Of a stretch of DNA of 64,000 nucleotides, positions 1 to 11,493 are shown piece after piece (within the stretch, counting starts at the first letter, position 1; every line of letters starts with the position of its first letter). This DNA is from Elysia chlorotica (Eukaryota > Mollusca > Gastropoda > Plakobranchidae), in assembly GCA_003991915.1 (NCBI GenBank), contig RQTK01001025.1, positions 108,261-172,260 on the forward strand, read 5' to 3'. The notes below the pieces were generated by a model. That model worked only from the letters and a program-made list of their open reading frames with translations, was not told the origin of the DNA and ran no database searches. Both the position numbers and the translations under genes were made by a program.

Positions 1-450
1 CTAGAAAACATCTTAAATTCTTAATCCCTGCTATGGTGCAGCTTATGAATCTTTCAATTAAAACAATAAGATAAGATGGGCTATCAAACTTGTGACTAGT
101 GCTAATTTATGCTACTGATATGAATTGTTTGTTCCAAATTAAAAAATGCTCTGTTATTTATAACCTCAATATGTCCTGCAAAGCAGACTTGAAAATGAAA
201 AACAAATTTTGATCATGTATTGTAAGTGATAAGCAGCATATGGTTAAGAAGACATAGTAGGTAAAAATGTGTAAAATGCACAATGAGAACAAAACATAAT
301 TATGCTTAACAAATTGACCTCTGGTCATAAATCAACATATTTCTCATAATATTTTCTGGTGCGATATTCCATACTTTTCAATCTACCGTCAACAGATGTC
401 TATTCACTGTTTGAGCTCTAAGATAAATACAGCACATGCATTATACAGAC

Positions 451-601
451 CTGCTGAGACCGGCTTGGCATGGTGAGCTCCGAGCAGCAACAGCTCCATC
501 AGGCTTGACTTTAGGGTGAGTGTCAGGGCGTCCGGCCTCCGCTTGGAGACCAAATTAAACACAACCATTCCAGTCTCTAGCTCCTTGCAGGCTTTCTCAG
601 C
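451..601 (-). CDS. Internal coding exon of an unidentified minus-strand gene
   Basis: This is a 151-bp exon candidate with only one open frame. It begins AEKACKELETGMVVFNL and ends with GAHHAKPVSA plus one base. The minus strand shows a 3' splice site (gagctctcag) just before it and a weaker donor (cag|gtctgt) after it. The frame opens in phase 0, which is the phase in which the proline-rich exon at 3422-3754 ends, so the two could be neighbouring exons of one gene that continues past the left edge. The peptide looks helical with a leucine-rich stretch (MELLLLGAH). I do not recognise the family. The exon is visibly richer in GC and CpG than its surroundings, as coding exons are elsewhere in this window. 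Confidence 0.5.
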
Positions 602-860
602 CTGAGAGCTCTATATGACAGCAATTCAAAAAATTGGGCGTATGAAGAATATTTGACAGTGGTTATGGAAAAGATGGTCGTGGTGGAGATAGTGGTAGAA
701 GTAGTGATAATGGTTATGACAACGGCAGAGGAAGTAGCACTATTACTATCGCTGTTCTTGTTGTTGCTGCTCTTGCTGTTGTAGCATTATATTTTTAATA
801 TCATCATCATTATTATGATTACGTTTGAAATCCACGATCGATCAAATATTTATTTATCCG
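602..860. other. Non-coding stretch, probable intron
   Basis: Positions 655-790 hold an imperfect GGTNGTGGTNAT-like low-complexity stretch followed by TTGTTGCTG triplets. No gene is supported here. Confidence 0.4.
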
Positions 861-1042
861 ATTTCCCCTACTGGTGGAGTCAGTGCCACTATAATGTAAC
901 CCGCTGTTACAGAAGTCCAGGTTTTCTCGCCCTGTCACAGGTGTGGCAGCACATAAGATTGTCAGATGTGTGTCTTGAGGTCCATCCACAATATAACCTA
1001 TATAGTGCTGACGATGTACAAACTGAACTTAACTTGTTGTGA
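861..1042 (+). repeat. tRNA-derived SINE, 3' part
   Basis: It shares the body and tail of the complete copy at 58020-58275: CCCTACTGGTGG, TGTGGCAGCACATAA, TTGTCAGATG, and CCACAATATAACCTATATAGTGCTGACG. The tRNA-like head is missing. It runs straight into an (ATT)n tract. Confidence 0.8.

Positions 1043-1133
<91 letters not shown>
1043..1133. repeat. (ATT)n microsatellite, about 30 units
   Basis: A nearly pure ATT tract directly follows the SINE tail. It probably grew from the tail of that element. It creates spurious poly-Leu and poly-Asn reading frames. Confidence 0.95.
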
Positions 1134-1134
<1 letters not shown>

Positions 1135-1139
1135 TTCTA

Positions 1140-1741
1140 GGCCCTAGTCTAAGGTCTGACGGTTTTGGCGTTTCCATAAGGAGACCGAGTGAGGGATCCA
1201 GGACTTTTGTCTCAGCAAACAAGAAGTAAAAACAGGCAGTCCAGTATGGACTCGAACCTGCGACTATCGCTTTCAGGCTGCAAGCTCAACTCACTTAGGT
1301 ACCTGCCCCTACTCTTTTACAGATTATTTCGTTGTTGTTGGGTTGTTGTTTTTTTTAACATCGATCAGGAATCATTGATAAGGTATCAAGTTGTTGAAAC
1401 AATGTTTATGTTATGAGGGATGGACTTCTTGAAAAAACTCATAAACATAGACCTAGACGGATTATGATGATTTTTCGTTCGCACAATATTGTATTATTAA
1501 TAAGTACATTACTCCGTGATGACACCAAGACATTTTTTAATGAACCTTTTCATGTAAAGCAAGGGAGCAGAATTTTTAAATATTAAAACATAAGACCTAG
1601 ACATAACTTTCCTGAACACCCACGTGTAAACTTTTTATGTTATACTGAAAATCCGCAAATTCATTGAAAAAATGACATCAATGATTACTATCAGTTTATC
1701 ATGGTTGATTTGTATTTTGTATATATTTTATATTTAATCAT
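1140..1741. other. Non-coding stretch with a SINE-head-like segment
   Basis: Around 1165-1320 there is a diverged segment (TCGAACCTGCGACTATCGC near 1252) that resembles a tRNA-like head on the minus strand. The rest is plain AT-rich DNA with no supported gene. Confidence 0.35.
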
Positions 1742-1970
1742 GTGGCATTTATGGTAGAGCGATCACGAGGTCCGCGGTTCAAACCCGCAACCTGTCAAAT
1801 GTTTATTTTTCGAATTTCGTATCCTTCTGGTGTGATCAGTGTCATTATCATAATGACCTACCTATCTTGTGTGCGACAGCACATAAAATTGTCCTTGGGC
1901 CCGTCCACAATAGAGCCTTTACAGAAGTGTCGCTGGATGCTAAGCAACTAACTATACTTAACTCAACTTT
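1742..1970 (+). repeat. tRNA-derived SINE, diverged near-full copy
   Basis: The tRNA-like head keeps an A-box-like GGCATTTATGGTAGAGC and a B-box-like GGTTCAAACCC. The body motifs GCGACAGCACATAAAATTGTC and GGGCCCGTCCACAATAGAGCC follow in the family order. It is the first of a row of eroded copies in the same orientation. Confidence 0.75.
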
Positions 1971-1984
1971 CCTCCACCGTCAGG

Positions 1985-2205
1985 AGCGATTTAGTGGCAA
2001 TGGTGGAGCGTTGAGTTCTCGGTAAGGAGGCGCCCGGTTTGATTCAGCGATCGAACATAATTTTTGTTGAATCTCGCCCACTACATGTTGTGCTGGTGTC
2101 AGTATATATGTCGGATGGGTCCTGGTATCCACAAAAATGCCTCTTTGTGGCAGCACGTAAAATTATAATACGTTAGTCCTGGGACCCATCGCTTTATATG
2201 AACCT
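1985..2205 (+). repeat. tRNA-derived SINE, strongly diverged copy
   Basis: The order of motifs is kept: head-like GGCAATGGTGGAGCG, then TGGTGTCAGTATATATG, then GTGGCAGCACGTAAAATT, then CCTGGGACCCATC. Substitutions are dense, so this is an old copy. Confidence 0.6.
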
Positions 2206-2294
2206 CCTTGTTGAGCTCAGGAGACTTTGAAGTAGGAGAGAGATTGTTTCAACAATTGCTGCTTGATCAACTTGGCGTACTATTTTCGAAGTCG

Positions 2295-2480
2295 ATTGGG
2301 GAAGAACTTAGGCTTCCGACGCAGGAGGTCCGTGATTCGAGCGCCGCTCTGGCTACTTCGTCGCTTTTGATTGGGTCGGTGTCAGTTGAAAGTGACCGCC
2401 TGCGACATTGAGTCATAATATTCCCGCACTGTCTCTGTGTGGCAGCACGTAAACTAGTCACACTTTCGTCTTGTGGATGT
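2295..2480 (+). repeat. tRNA-derived SINE, partial diverged copy
   Basis: Family landmarks are GGCTTCCGACGCAGGAGGTCCGTGATTCGAG (head with B-box remnant), TTGGGTCGGTGTCAGTT, GTGACCGCCTGCGAC and GTGTGGCAGCACGTAAAC. Confidence 0.7.
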
Positions 2481-2483
2481 TCG

Positions 2484-2760
2484 GGGGCGAACTTGCTTAA
2501 GTGGTAGAGCGTTGGTCTCCGGATCAGAAGGTCCGCGCTAAAATTGACAGATTTATTTGACCAATTTCGTCCCTTGTAACTAGTTGGGTCGGTGTATAAT
2601 GTGACCGACTGTCATGGTATCCACATCTATCAGACGTCAGTCTTGAGGTCGGTCTACAATATAGCTTATAGTGATGACCTTAGTTGTTAAGCCAACTTCA
2701 TTGGAGCCTGTTCACAATATAGCCTATATAGTAATGGCATCGTGCGCTAAGCAACAACCC
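2484..2760 (+). repeat. tRNA-derived SINE, copy with duplicated tail
   Basis: The head is CTTGCTTAAGTGGTAGAGCG. The body is TAGTTGGGTCGGTG and GTGACCGACTGTCATGGTATCC. The tail motif (ACAATATAGC..TATAGT) occurs twice, near 2658 and near 2713, so this is either an internal duplication or the remnant of a second copy. Confidence 0.7.
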
Positions 2761-2767
2761 ATTACCC

Positions 2768-2905
2768 ATTTTTGAACATGCTGCTCCACATTTGGGGATT
2801 GTCTCTTTGTCATAGTGGTCAAAGCGGACTTGAAACCGGGCTTTCTGTGTTGGAAGCCGGCGCTCTAACATCAGCGCTACCAAAGTACCACATTTCCCTT
2901 CTCTC
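2768..2905 (-). repeat. tRNA-derived SINE head, opposite orientation
   Basis: On the minus strand the segment reads TTTGGTAGCGCTGATGTTAG, then GCCGGCTTCCAACACAGAAAG, then GGTTTCAAGTCCGC, which corresponds to A-box region, anticodon-arm region and B-box of the family. Confidence 0.65.
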
Positions 2906-2929
2906 CTGTGCCCCACTTATCTAAGTGGA

Positions 2930-3421
2930 GAGTAACTAGTCGTCTGCACTGTAAAGAGAGTTTCCTCAGATGGGGGTCAGAATAGGCCATTTAATTCAAG
3001 AGTTACTTCCATGTCTATTTTACGGTGCACCTTAAATTATAAAACTGATCGATTTGTATTAATGTTAAGTGTCTTACACTATGGGATTGTTGTTCACTTA
3101 TTTATAAATTTGGTTTATAAAACTTCTATAATTTCTTGTAGTCTGGCTCTTTCCATCTTTCCCTAAATCTGTCAACGTTTGTACTGCTCTTTTATCCTTT
3201 TTTAATTGTGTATTTTTATTGGCAGTTAATTTTAAAAAAGATTACCCAAAGTTGAATAAGCACAATGACCACGACCGCATGCTAAGCAAACCACACACAC
3301 AAACATTGATGACGAGCGCAGATAAAATCAGATAAAAAGGTTAAAAACTGCATCATGTATGACATAGTATTCACACGAAGGCAATCGTCTAGTTTCAGAA
3401 TAGCGTATGTCGGTACATTAC
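2930..3421. other. Non-coding stretch, likely first intron of the minus-strand gene
   Basis: AT-rich sequence with no open frame of interest. A donor (gtaatg) for the exon at 3422-3754 sits at its right edge on the minus strand. Confidence 0.4.
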
Positions 3422-3754
3422 CTTTGGTACGCGGGTGCACATCGCTGCCCAGGAGCTCCGCTCTTCTCCAACACCATTCGTGTGACTGAACTGTAGCGGT
3501 GGCGATTTCAGGCACTGGTCTGATCGTGATCGATTGCGAGGCTGGGGCAGAGGGGGCGGGGCGTTGGGTGGCGAGGCGCGGACAAGCGCAGAGGGGCTGT
3601 GGTGCAGGTCTGAAGGCCGTCTGGGGGAAGAGTGCATGTGAAGGGGGCGCATCGGAGAGCCGGATGCAGATCGCGCCGGAACCACCGGAGGGAGATCCGT
3701 GACGCCCTTCCTTCTGCGGGGCACGGGTGGTTTTGGATCCTGCCTCATAGACAT
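3422..3754 (-). CDS. Proline/arginine-rich N-terminal exon of an unidentified gene
   Basis: This is a GC- and CpG-rich block in AT-rich surroundings. The minus strand opens with ATG in a fair initiation context (ccaggATGtct) after an in-frame stop, and reads 111 codons to a donor (ccaaag|gtaatg) in phase 0. The peptide begins MSMRQDPKPPVPRRRKG, carries further proline clusters (SPRRPSDLHHSP, NAPPPLPQP) and a basic-serine patch (RNRSRSDQ). These features fit a disordered N-terminus with SH3-type PxxP sites, but I cannot name the family. The phase matches the exon at 451-601. The plus strand here also has an open frame (3699-3929), so the coding strand rests on the ATG context, the donor and the phase match. 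Confidence 0.5.
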
Positions 3755-3929
3755 CCTGGAGAATTCCACAAAAGGCAGTGTCCAGATCACGGTGTCTCAG
3801 TCACAGAGAGACCCCGCAGTCGGCGCAGCTACAACTGAGATGGAGACCGGCAAGTCCATGGCATTACAGCCAAAGGCGTACCATAGCCTTCTACCTCCAC
3901 TGAAGGGGCGGCGTGAAGAAGTCGCATGA

Positions 3930-6900
3930 GCAAGGCTATTAATTTTGTTCTGAAAAGACGGGAAAGTATATATTTGTTAATCGCCGAAACACACATGTAG
4001 ATATAAACATCATCATTAGTAGGTTAACTTAGACAAACAGAAATTCAATTCACAGCATAAAAAATATTTCCCAAAAAAGTAGCCTTTAAAGGAAAGAAAA
4101 GTGTATCAATCATCAATGTAGGAATCACTTTGAACATAGACCGACTCTAATGCCAAACAAAAAAAAAAACAAAAACAAAAAAGCAGGTGGCAGTCTGGTG
4201 AGATGACATCTTAGAATTATTGAGTTAAATAAAATCAGTGGGTTTCAGTGCTAAGATCTATCTTCGCAAGAACATACAAATGTAAAAACTATCTTCACAA
4301 GAAAAAAACAACAACAGAATATCAATACATGCATTATTGCTGAAATGAGAAGCATAACGAGTTATAATTGTAAAAATCTTGCGAAATTATGTATATTTCA
4401 TTTATATATTTTAAAGGTAAACAAATAACATAAATATAAGAGAAAAGCAAGACGACCGTCTCTATTACTGACAAATCGTATTGTTTCATCGATTTCGATT
4501 CTAATTTCTATTACCCAATTCGAAACGGAGGCAGACTGTGCAGTTTTACAAAAAGAAGCGTATGGATACATAATTATAATCAATGTTATTTGTACACTTT
4601 CAGCGTTTTGACCACAGGATATGAAGTTCGCAGAAGCACAAACAACCCTTCGGAAGTGTACAAAAAGCATCCATTTTCATTACGAAAATGAGCTTGTCTA
4701 GTGCAGTAATTATGGCAGCGACTTTTCGGAAACTTCAGTATTGTAATTTGATGGAACAGGAGTAGGGTAGATATTTTTCTCACAGACGTAGAACTTTTAA
4801 GTATGGGTTGGGGAAATTAGCGTTTAAAGCATGTTGTCATGGAAAGTGAAAGATTGTCTTGTTTTGAACGTGTACATTTTTTTAAATGAATTTTACATAG
4901 TGTTTTTGTTTTTGTTTGTTTTTTATCTGCTCCTAAATATTTCAATCTGTGGTTTCGACACATTAAAAGCAATTAATGCACAATCTTTCACCCTTTAAAA
5001 GTACATTCAAGTAAAGGATTATGGTTGCCTCGACTTTATAAAGGAACAGGGCAAAAGAGCACAACGGGGCCTAAGAGTAAGATATGAAAAAGGGATCAAG
5101 CACACTTGAAGTTTATATATTAAAATTATTATATACTGTTTTGCCCCAAACAATATAGGCCCTACAGGAACATGCATATGTATAATCATTATAGATGATT
5201 AGTTTTATAACGCTATTAAAAATCTGAGGAATAAAAATGAGATACAAAGGCAACGTTTCAAAGTTGAAAAAAAAAAAACAACGATCGCAAAAAACGGTAT
5301 TTAAAACATTCATATGTATACCATAGTAAAATGATAAGTTTTTCGAATTTTTTAATTTATTTTGGGTATTTATTTTTTTATTTGCCCCCCTTTTTGTGTG
5401 TGTGTCGTTTTAAGGGTAAACAAGGCTGAATGGACAATGTTTATTATACAGTACAACGCATTATTCTACCATTATACTATTCATTTTGGTAAAAATCAAT
5501 TTTTAAAACAACACACAAACAAATAAACAAGACGGGGCTATATTGAGCGGATGAGATATGAAAAAAAAACTATTTCATTCACTTTTGTATGCTAGCAAGC
5601 TACATCCTAAGTAAGTACGACGTAGGAAGGTACAAAATTAATACTTGTATCAGAGAGCAAGGACAGGCACCACGCTATGGCCTCGACACCCTATGATCGA
5701 TATGAAATTATGATTACTCAATTCTTTCTAAATCTACAGAACCCATCTGACCTTAGCTTACAGACAATGTAGAGGGAGGGGAGGGGGGAGAATACTGTTA
5801 ACCAAGTCTAAAACATGAGCAGAACTGAACGGTAACCAAATACGAGGTTTCAATTCCCAATAAGAATAATACTAGTGCACACAATCATCTAAACGTAGGT
5901 AATTATAAAACCACGCCTTTATGTACGGAAAAAGTAGTGGACTTGACAGATTGTAATACGTGAAGAAAATACTCACTTCAAATCTGTTTTGGATACAAAC
6001 AAATTACGGTGTGCAGCTTGTTATTCATATGCAATCGAATTCTTTACAAATGTGTATAGTTCTGTCCAAAAAAATGTGTAGTTTGTGCGCTTCTTGTCTT
6101 GTCTTTGGTAGTTTCTTTGGAGTTGTATTATTCTTTTTTTATATACGTTTTATTTCCGTTGTTTTAAATACCAAAACCATGAAATAAAAAGGTTCCAAGT
6201 GAAACGAAAATGTTTTAACAGAGCTAGGGTCTTAAAATTATTCTTTGGTATTGCGACTAAAACAGCCCTGAAACAGTGAAAGTATGGAAAGAGGTGTTTC
6301 GTGACGATATCTCGCTAAGGTTTCCGTAATTTCGCTAGCAGTAGTATTTTTCTTAGTTGTACTGTTGCACCACTGAATAACGAGATGAACTTTGCTTTAT
6401 ATTGTCAACAAGCGCGTCGTATTTTCGAAACTATACACATTTTCTGTAATTATACGCCAATAACAATGAATACCAGGTACCGGTAATTGCCAAAGGAAAT
6501 CAAATGTGAACACGACTGTCTTTAAAATATGTAGTAAGCCACGTTAAACGCACAAAAAGAATTGCCCTAAGAGTTCACAAACCGTGTAACTACTATTTGA
6601 AAATGAAGTAATTCAGAGCAAATGATCACTGAAAGTAGACACTTTTACAAGCATTGAGCAGTTGACCTAAGAAGCACTTTTCACTTTCAGAACTTGCATA
6701 ATTCTCCGCGAGGATAACAATAATCCCATAAAATACGTTCGTATCTTCAGCTCCAGACACTGGATTAAATAAATAAATTCCTTAAAAATTCTCAATTCAA
6801 ATGGAACGTTTCCCTTCCACAGACGAATGACAACTTTGATTGTGAAGAGTCAACAATGCGAGTAGGCCTACTTTTGCCAAGTTTATTGAGGAGAGAACTG

Positions 6901-7270
6901 CTTGCCAAGTAATGTGAACACTTGAGAGGTTAACAAAAGGGTTTTGTTTGATAACATGGCAGGCATAAGGATGCGGATAGCGGAGCTGTAATTGACTTCC
7001 GCAATGTTCACGAAGCAATGAACAATTAGGGTCGGCGTGGTATCCTAGCCGAGACATCTAAGGGAAATAAATAAAGAAACCTTTGAAAACTGGTGTTGTA
7101 CTTGTAGCGATTATCTCATTTAAATTCTTGTAGACCATGATAGTAATAGGAAGTACATGTACTACTGGATCAGGCCATCAACCCACAAAACAACATTGTC
7201 AAATAGAAAATAGTTGAATATACAACTTACTTTTACTGGAATAACACTCACCAATGTCATTACGGAGTTT
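3930..7270. other. Intergenic, nothing recognised
   Basis: AT-rich DNA with A-runs (for example 4158-4180) and short open frames in both strands. None shows splice sites, compositional shift or a recognisable peptide. Confidence 0.5.
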
Positions 7271-7272
7271 TG

Positions 7273-7522
7273 ATTGTTGAGTTAGTTTAACGTCAAATAT
7301 CAGTACTATATAGGCTATATCGTATACGGGCCCCAAGACTGATGTCTGACAATTTATGTGCGGCCACCATCAAGACAGGGCGGGGATAACATGACTCCTG
7401 TCTCAGCCGCTCACATTAAACTGACACCGACCCAACCAGTAGGGAGCAAAATAGCCAAGGCTCAAACCATGGATATTTTGCGTCCCACCGATGTTCTAAC
7501 CCGGAGCCACCCCCCGACCCTC
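7273..7522 (-). repeat. tRNA-derived SINE, near-full copy
   Basis: Read on the minus strand it starts GGGTGGCTCCGGGTTAGAAC, passes TGGTTTGAGCC (B-box region), TACTGGTTGGGTCGGTGTC, GCGGCTGAGACAGGAGTCAT, and ends with the TATATAGTACTGA..TTGACGTTAAACTAAC tail. Confidence 0.85.
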
Positions 7523-7524
7523 AT

Positions 7525-8645
7525 TACGGAGTAAAATTTGTCACGAATGAAGCGGGCCTGAAGTCTACTCTAATATTTTTTTCTCATAGACAAAAAATAC
7601 GAGACGATTTATAATCTTTCCATTTGGTTTCTTTCGTTGATATGTTCTCAAAAACCACCGAAAGTAGCATTCAGTGAGGAAGCTGGTAAACATTTTAATG
7701 AGTGCCTCGAGTCTTTTTTTTAAGGAAAGAAAACAAATTTTAGTAAGTTTACAAAATCTAGACAAACATTGTTTCAGGAACCTAACTATACTTGTAGATC
7801 TTTGACAACATTGTTGTTTTGAGGGATGCGCTAACCACGAGATTCCTTCGTAGGAGGCCTCTAACTAAGTCTAAGCCGTTGGGATTCTCCGAAAAAACTT
7901 CTTGGATTCTGGGAAATCCTTGATAAAAAAATTATGTAGCCGCTGTAAATTAAAACATCGAATTACAATGGGTGCATAATTAATATGGCCCTGTCGAGAC
8001 TTCGGCGAAGGCAATTAATTTAGAACGATAAAATAATTACTTACTTCGAATTGTGTCGACGGATAATAACACCTAATTAAATGCGTTTATATAGCATATG
8101 TACTGTGGTTTAGTGAATAAGATGCTTTCGTTGTAGAGGCATGTCGGGCTCTCGTGTCTCACGGACCAAGATCAACTCTGAATTTCACATCTAAATCCAT
8201 GTATTAGATTCTCTAAACATGTAATACCGTATACCATGTACTTAAAACTTGTTCACATGGCGTGCAGGCGAGGATTCAAAAAAAAGAAAAAAAATAGCAA
8301 ACGGGGTCAGCGAAATAATCTAAAAGTGTACATTTGGAACCAAAGTAAGACATATCATTAAATGCTAGGCACTGTTAGGATACAATCATTCTTAGTCTAG
8401 AAAATAAGTAGAAGGCTTGTAGGCTGAACATAAAATACTCAATGAGTCTCATAGTTAACAGTCCAAAGTATGATACCAATTATAAATAGATCACTATTAC
8501 CATTGTTAATACTGTTGGGCAAAAATGTGTTCACTGCAATCGATTCGGTGACTTAGTCGTTATTTTGAGCAGCTTCCATTACATTACAGAGTAAAAAAAA
8601 TTGACCACTTCTCTAAAGTAGTAAAATGATAGACTTTTAAATTTC
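7525..8645. other. Intergenic, nothing recognised
   Basis: Plain AT-rich sequence. No exon-like open frame or repeat structure was seen. Confidence 0.45.
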
Positions 8646-8649
8646 TTTC

Positions 8650-8810
8650 AGTTCAAAGTGAGCGGCTGAGACAGAAGTCATGTTATCCCCGCACTTTCTC
8701 GTTTGTGGCAGCACATAAACTTGTCAAGACGGTAATCTTGGGACCCGTTCACAATATATCCTATTATAGATCTAGTGCTGACATTGGACGTTAAACCAAC
8801 TCAACTGCTA

Positions 8811-8813
<3 letters not shown>
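8650..8813 (+). repeat. tRNA-derived SINE, 3' two thirds
   Basis: Contains GAGCGGCTGAGACAGAAGTC, TTGTGGCAGCACATAAAC, GGGACCCGTTCACAATATATCC and the tail ATTGGACGTTAAACCAAC. It continues directly into a CT microsatellite. Confidence 0.85.

Positions 8814-8900
<87 letters not shown>
8814..8900. repeat. (CT)n microsatellite, about 43 units
   Basis: Pure dinucleotide tract abutting the SINE tail. It gives spurious Ser-Leu reading frames. Confidence 0.95.
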
Positions 8901-8902
<2 letters not shown>

Positions 8903-8950
8903 TCTATCTAACTATCTGTATGTCTTTGTCTTTCCCCTTCTCTCCTGGCG

Positions 8951-9005
8951 TAGAATGCACAAACAAGGCGTCACGTCATGTCTCACGTCATGTTTGTGCA
9001 TTCTA
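8951..9005. repeat. Perfect 15-bp inverted repeat (hairpin)
   Basis: TAGAATGCACAAACA at 8951-8965 is the exact reverse complement of 8991-9005. The 25-bp loop contains CACGTCATG twice. Confidence 0.8.
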
Positions 9006-9009
9006 AGAT

Positions 9010-10500
9010 CTACCCCTAGAAACGAAGCAGCAACCAGAAGTGGACAAACCTAAAAAAAATAAAGGAACATAGAAGTGCTTCAAAATACAAGCAATGCCAT
9101 AATGCAAACTTAGTCAGGACCGCCACTTTTCTAGTGCATGCGTCCTGTATCGGTTCATTTCAAAAGACAGCAGGACGCAAACGTCGAACGTAGCCTGGTT
9201 AATTTCGACATAGCATTACACAGACAATACATACATGCATGTAGTTATATTCGTTCGTTTTCTATTCTGTATCGACCTCATTTTCTAGTTCAGGAGATAT
9301 CGCCACAAAAAAAGCCCTGGGGTTTGTTTTATTTTCGTGCCTTTTTTTTCTTGTTTGTTTTGATATTGGTTTTTGTTTGTTGTTTTTTCACAACACGTCA
9401 GCACATTGACGGCTATATTGTGATGTCCTAAGCCAATTAATACACTACACTAATAGCAAAGATGACTACTTTATCTCTCTCTGGGTGGTAGAGGTCCGTT
9501 TAAAATTTTGAGAAACTTGTTTAATTACACTAAGCCGTTTATCATGAACGTGTGACTGAGGAACGAGTGGGCAAAACAAGCAGGCTAGTTTTGAAAGACA
9601 GGCTTGGCGCACAGACCTCCTTTAGAGCTGACTTGTAGCAGGGGTCATGAACTAGCATGCCACGAACACTGGCTCAGTTAACCTGGGAGCGTGGAGCGTG
9701 TATGGTTTTGATATGTGGGTTAAGATAATTGAGCCAATGACTTTCTTCTTTAAATGTTAGTAAAAACGTCCGTCGATTGCTCTATCGCACGTACTTTTTT
9801 TAGCCGGCTTACAAACATCACGTGACTTCTGTGAAAAAGAGGTTGGACCTAAGTAAGCGTACATAACTTGGACCATTATGACCTCTGAGGGTCGGATCCA
9901 TTAAACGTGTCCTGTGAGTGAGCTCGCGTCAAGCAACTTCGCAGCACTGTGAGCTCAAGCGCGATTACCTAATCTATATAAATACAATAATGTTACTTTC
10001 TATTTGTTAGTTGTTGATTTTTTCTTGGGTGAGGGGGGGTTGTTTTTGTTGTTTGTTGTTTGTTTTCAGCGTATTTTTTATCATATGAGATAAGTTGACC
10101 AAGCAGAATGATCACAAACATCGTAAGAGGATATCGGTCTAGAGGAGTTATCTAAGATACACTCCACTAAAGTAATAATATTTATTTGTTGACAAAGCCT
10201 TCACATCAACTAAAATGAAGGAGCGACTTGTACTTATTTTGGCTAATCTTTCTGAGGACAAGGCACTTGTTTGCATCTCATGACTTAGAAAAGTAACTAA
10301 AAGTAGCCCACTTTCATTACCTCTGAGCCGCTGTTCGAAAATGTGGCTTTACTCAATACAAAGCGCGCGCCCAGTACTACTACTAGCAAGACTGCAGCTC
10401 TCACTCGATGTTTAAATGCACGGAGAACCAGCTCACTTGCCGGGCGGTGAATGGAACGTATGGTTTTTGTTTGGTAAGTTTCATTGTTTGTTGTTAGTTG
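9010..10500. other. Intergenic, nothing firmly recognised
   Basis: No gene is supported. A short hydrophobic open frame ending at a donor-like site (minus strand, 10321-10440) is discussed among the rejected items. Confidence 0.4.
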
Positions 10501-10502
10501 TT

Positions 10503-10544
10503 TTTTCGTTTTTTTTTTTTTTTTTTTTTGTTTGTTTGTTTTTT

Positions 10545-10610
<66 letters not shown>

Positions 10611-10625
10611 GGGGGGGGGGGGGGG
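10503..10625. repeat. Homopolymer block: interrupted T tracts, then T64 followed by G16
   Basis: After two shorter T tracts separated by G-containing breaks, there is an uninterrupted run of T (10546-10609) followed by an uninterrupted run of G (10610-10625). Run lengths of this size are error-prone in any sequencing method. Confidence 0.9.
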
Positions 10626-11027
10626 TCAGATCCGCCCTGCCCACAATCAGCGGAGTTCCGTTCGATCTTTATACCAAACCCCTTGAGACTAAATCCATTT
10701 CTACTCCATTAGGAATGATAGCCCAAGTTTTTTCGAAGCCACGGTTGACCCATCTACATGTATTTGGAAAATCAGCCCTACTGGTACATATACAGGTCGA
10801 TGGGTTAAATTAATAGACAAACCAACGTGTAACATGTACCCTCAGAATTGTCCCCCCGAGGGGGGTGCAATCATGGAAGGCGCTGTTGAAGCTGCCTCAT
10901 TAATGTAGATACTGTGCCGTTGCTACATGGGATTGATAAATATGAAAAAATTATACAAAAGTTTAGACGATCACCATTGCCTTGTGATTGATACGCTCCG
11001 ATAAACGTGTCGCCAAACGTTTGCATC

Positions 11028-11211
11028 AGACCTGAGCCAGACTGCCGATGGTGGCTGCGGTGGAGCTAGGGCTTTTGCATGAAATTGAAACGCTGTTTTA
11101 TGTTTTTAGCCTCGGTCGGACTGCGCAAATAAGTAAAACAGGGTTTCATACGGAAGGCCCAGTCCAGCCATAGTCCCACCCCAGCCACCAGCGACAGTCT
11201 GGCTCAGGCCT
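11028..11211. mobile_element. Foldback / MITE-like palindromic element
   Basis: Two arms of about 75-80 bp are imperfect reverse complements. The left arm starts GACCTGAGCCAGACTG and the right arm ends CAGTCTGGCTCAGGCC; both contain a TGGTGGCTG-type core and a GAAAC..CTGTTTTA segment toward the centre. The loop is about 25 bp. The whole element folds on itself, as short non-autonomous DNA transposons with long inverted repeats do. No certain target-site duplication was seen. Confidence 0.6.
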
Positions 11212-11493
11212 CACAGATTCGTTTCACAAGTAAGTACAGTGTATTACCAACGACAATAGATTTTAGCGAGACGCCTCACAATGTTCTTGAAACGCGGAGC
11301 TAGCGTGACGCATGCTCTCTCTATTTTTTCTTAAAATTAAGGCGGTTGAGCAATGTTCACACTAGAGTTTAATGAAGGAAGGAATCGCCTTAATTATCCT
11401 AACCTATGTACGCAAAATTATCCACGTGAAACCTCTTACTATCCAACCCTCTCTGATATTAGGGTACTAAGCATGTAAAACACTTTACCATAA

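Noticed and set aside
10297-10813. Poly-Lys and poly-Phe frames, and a hydrophobic stretch AAVLLVVVLGARFVLS before a donor-like gtaatg (minus strand, 10321)
   Set aside because: The Lys/Phe parts are the T64-G16 tract. The hydrophobic stretch has no ATG and no convincing acceptor, so it does not qualify as an exon.
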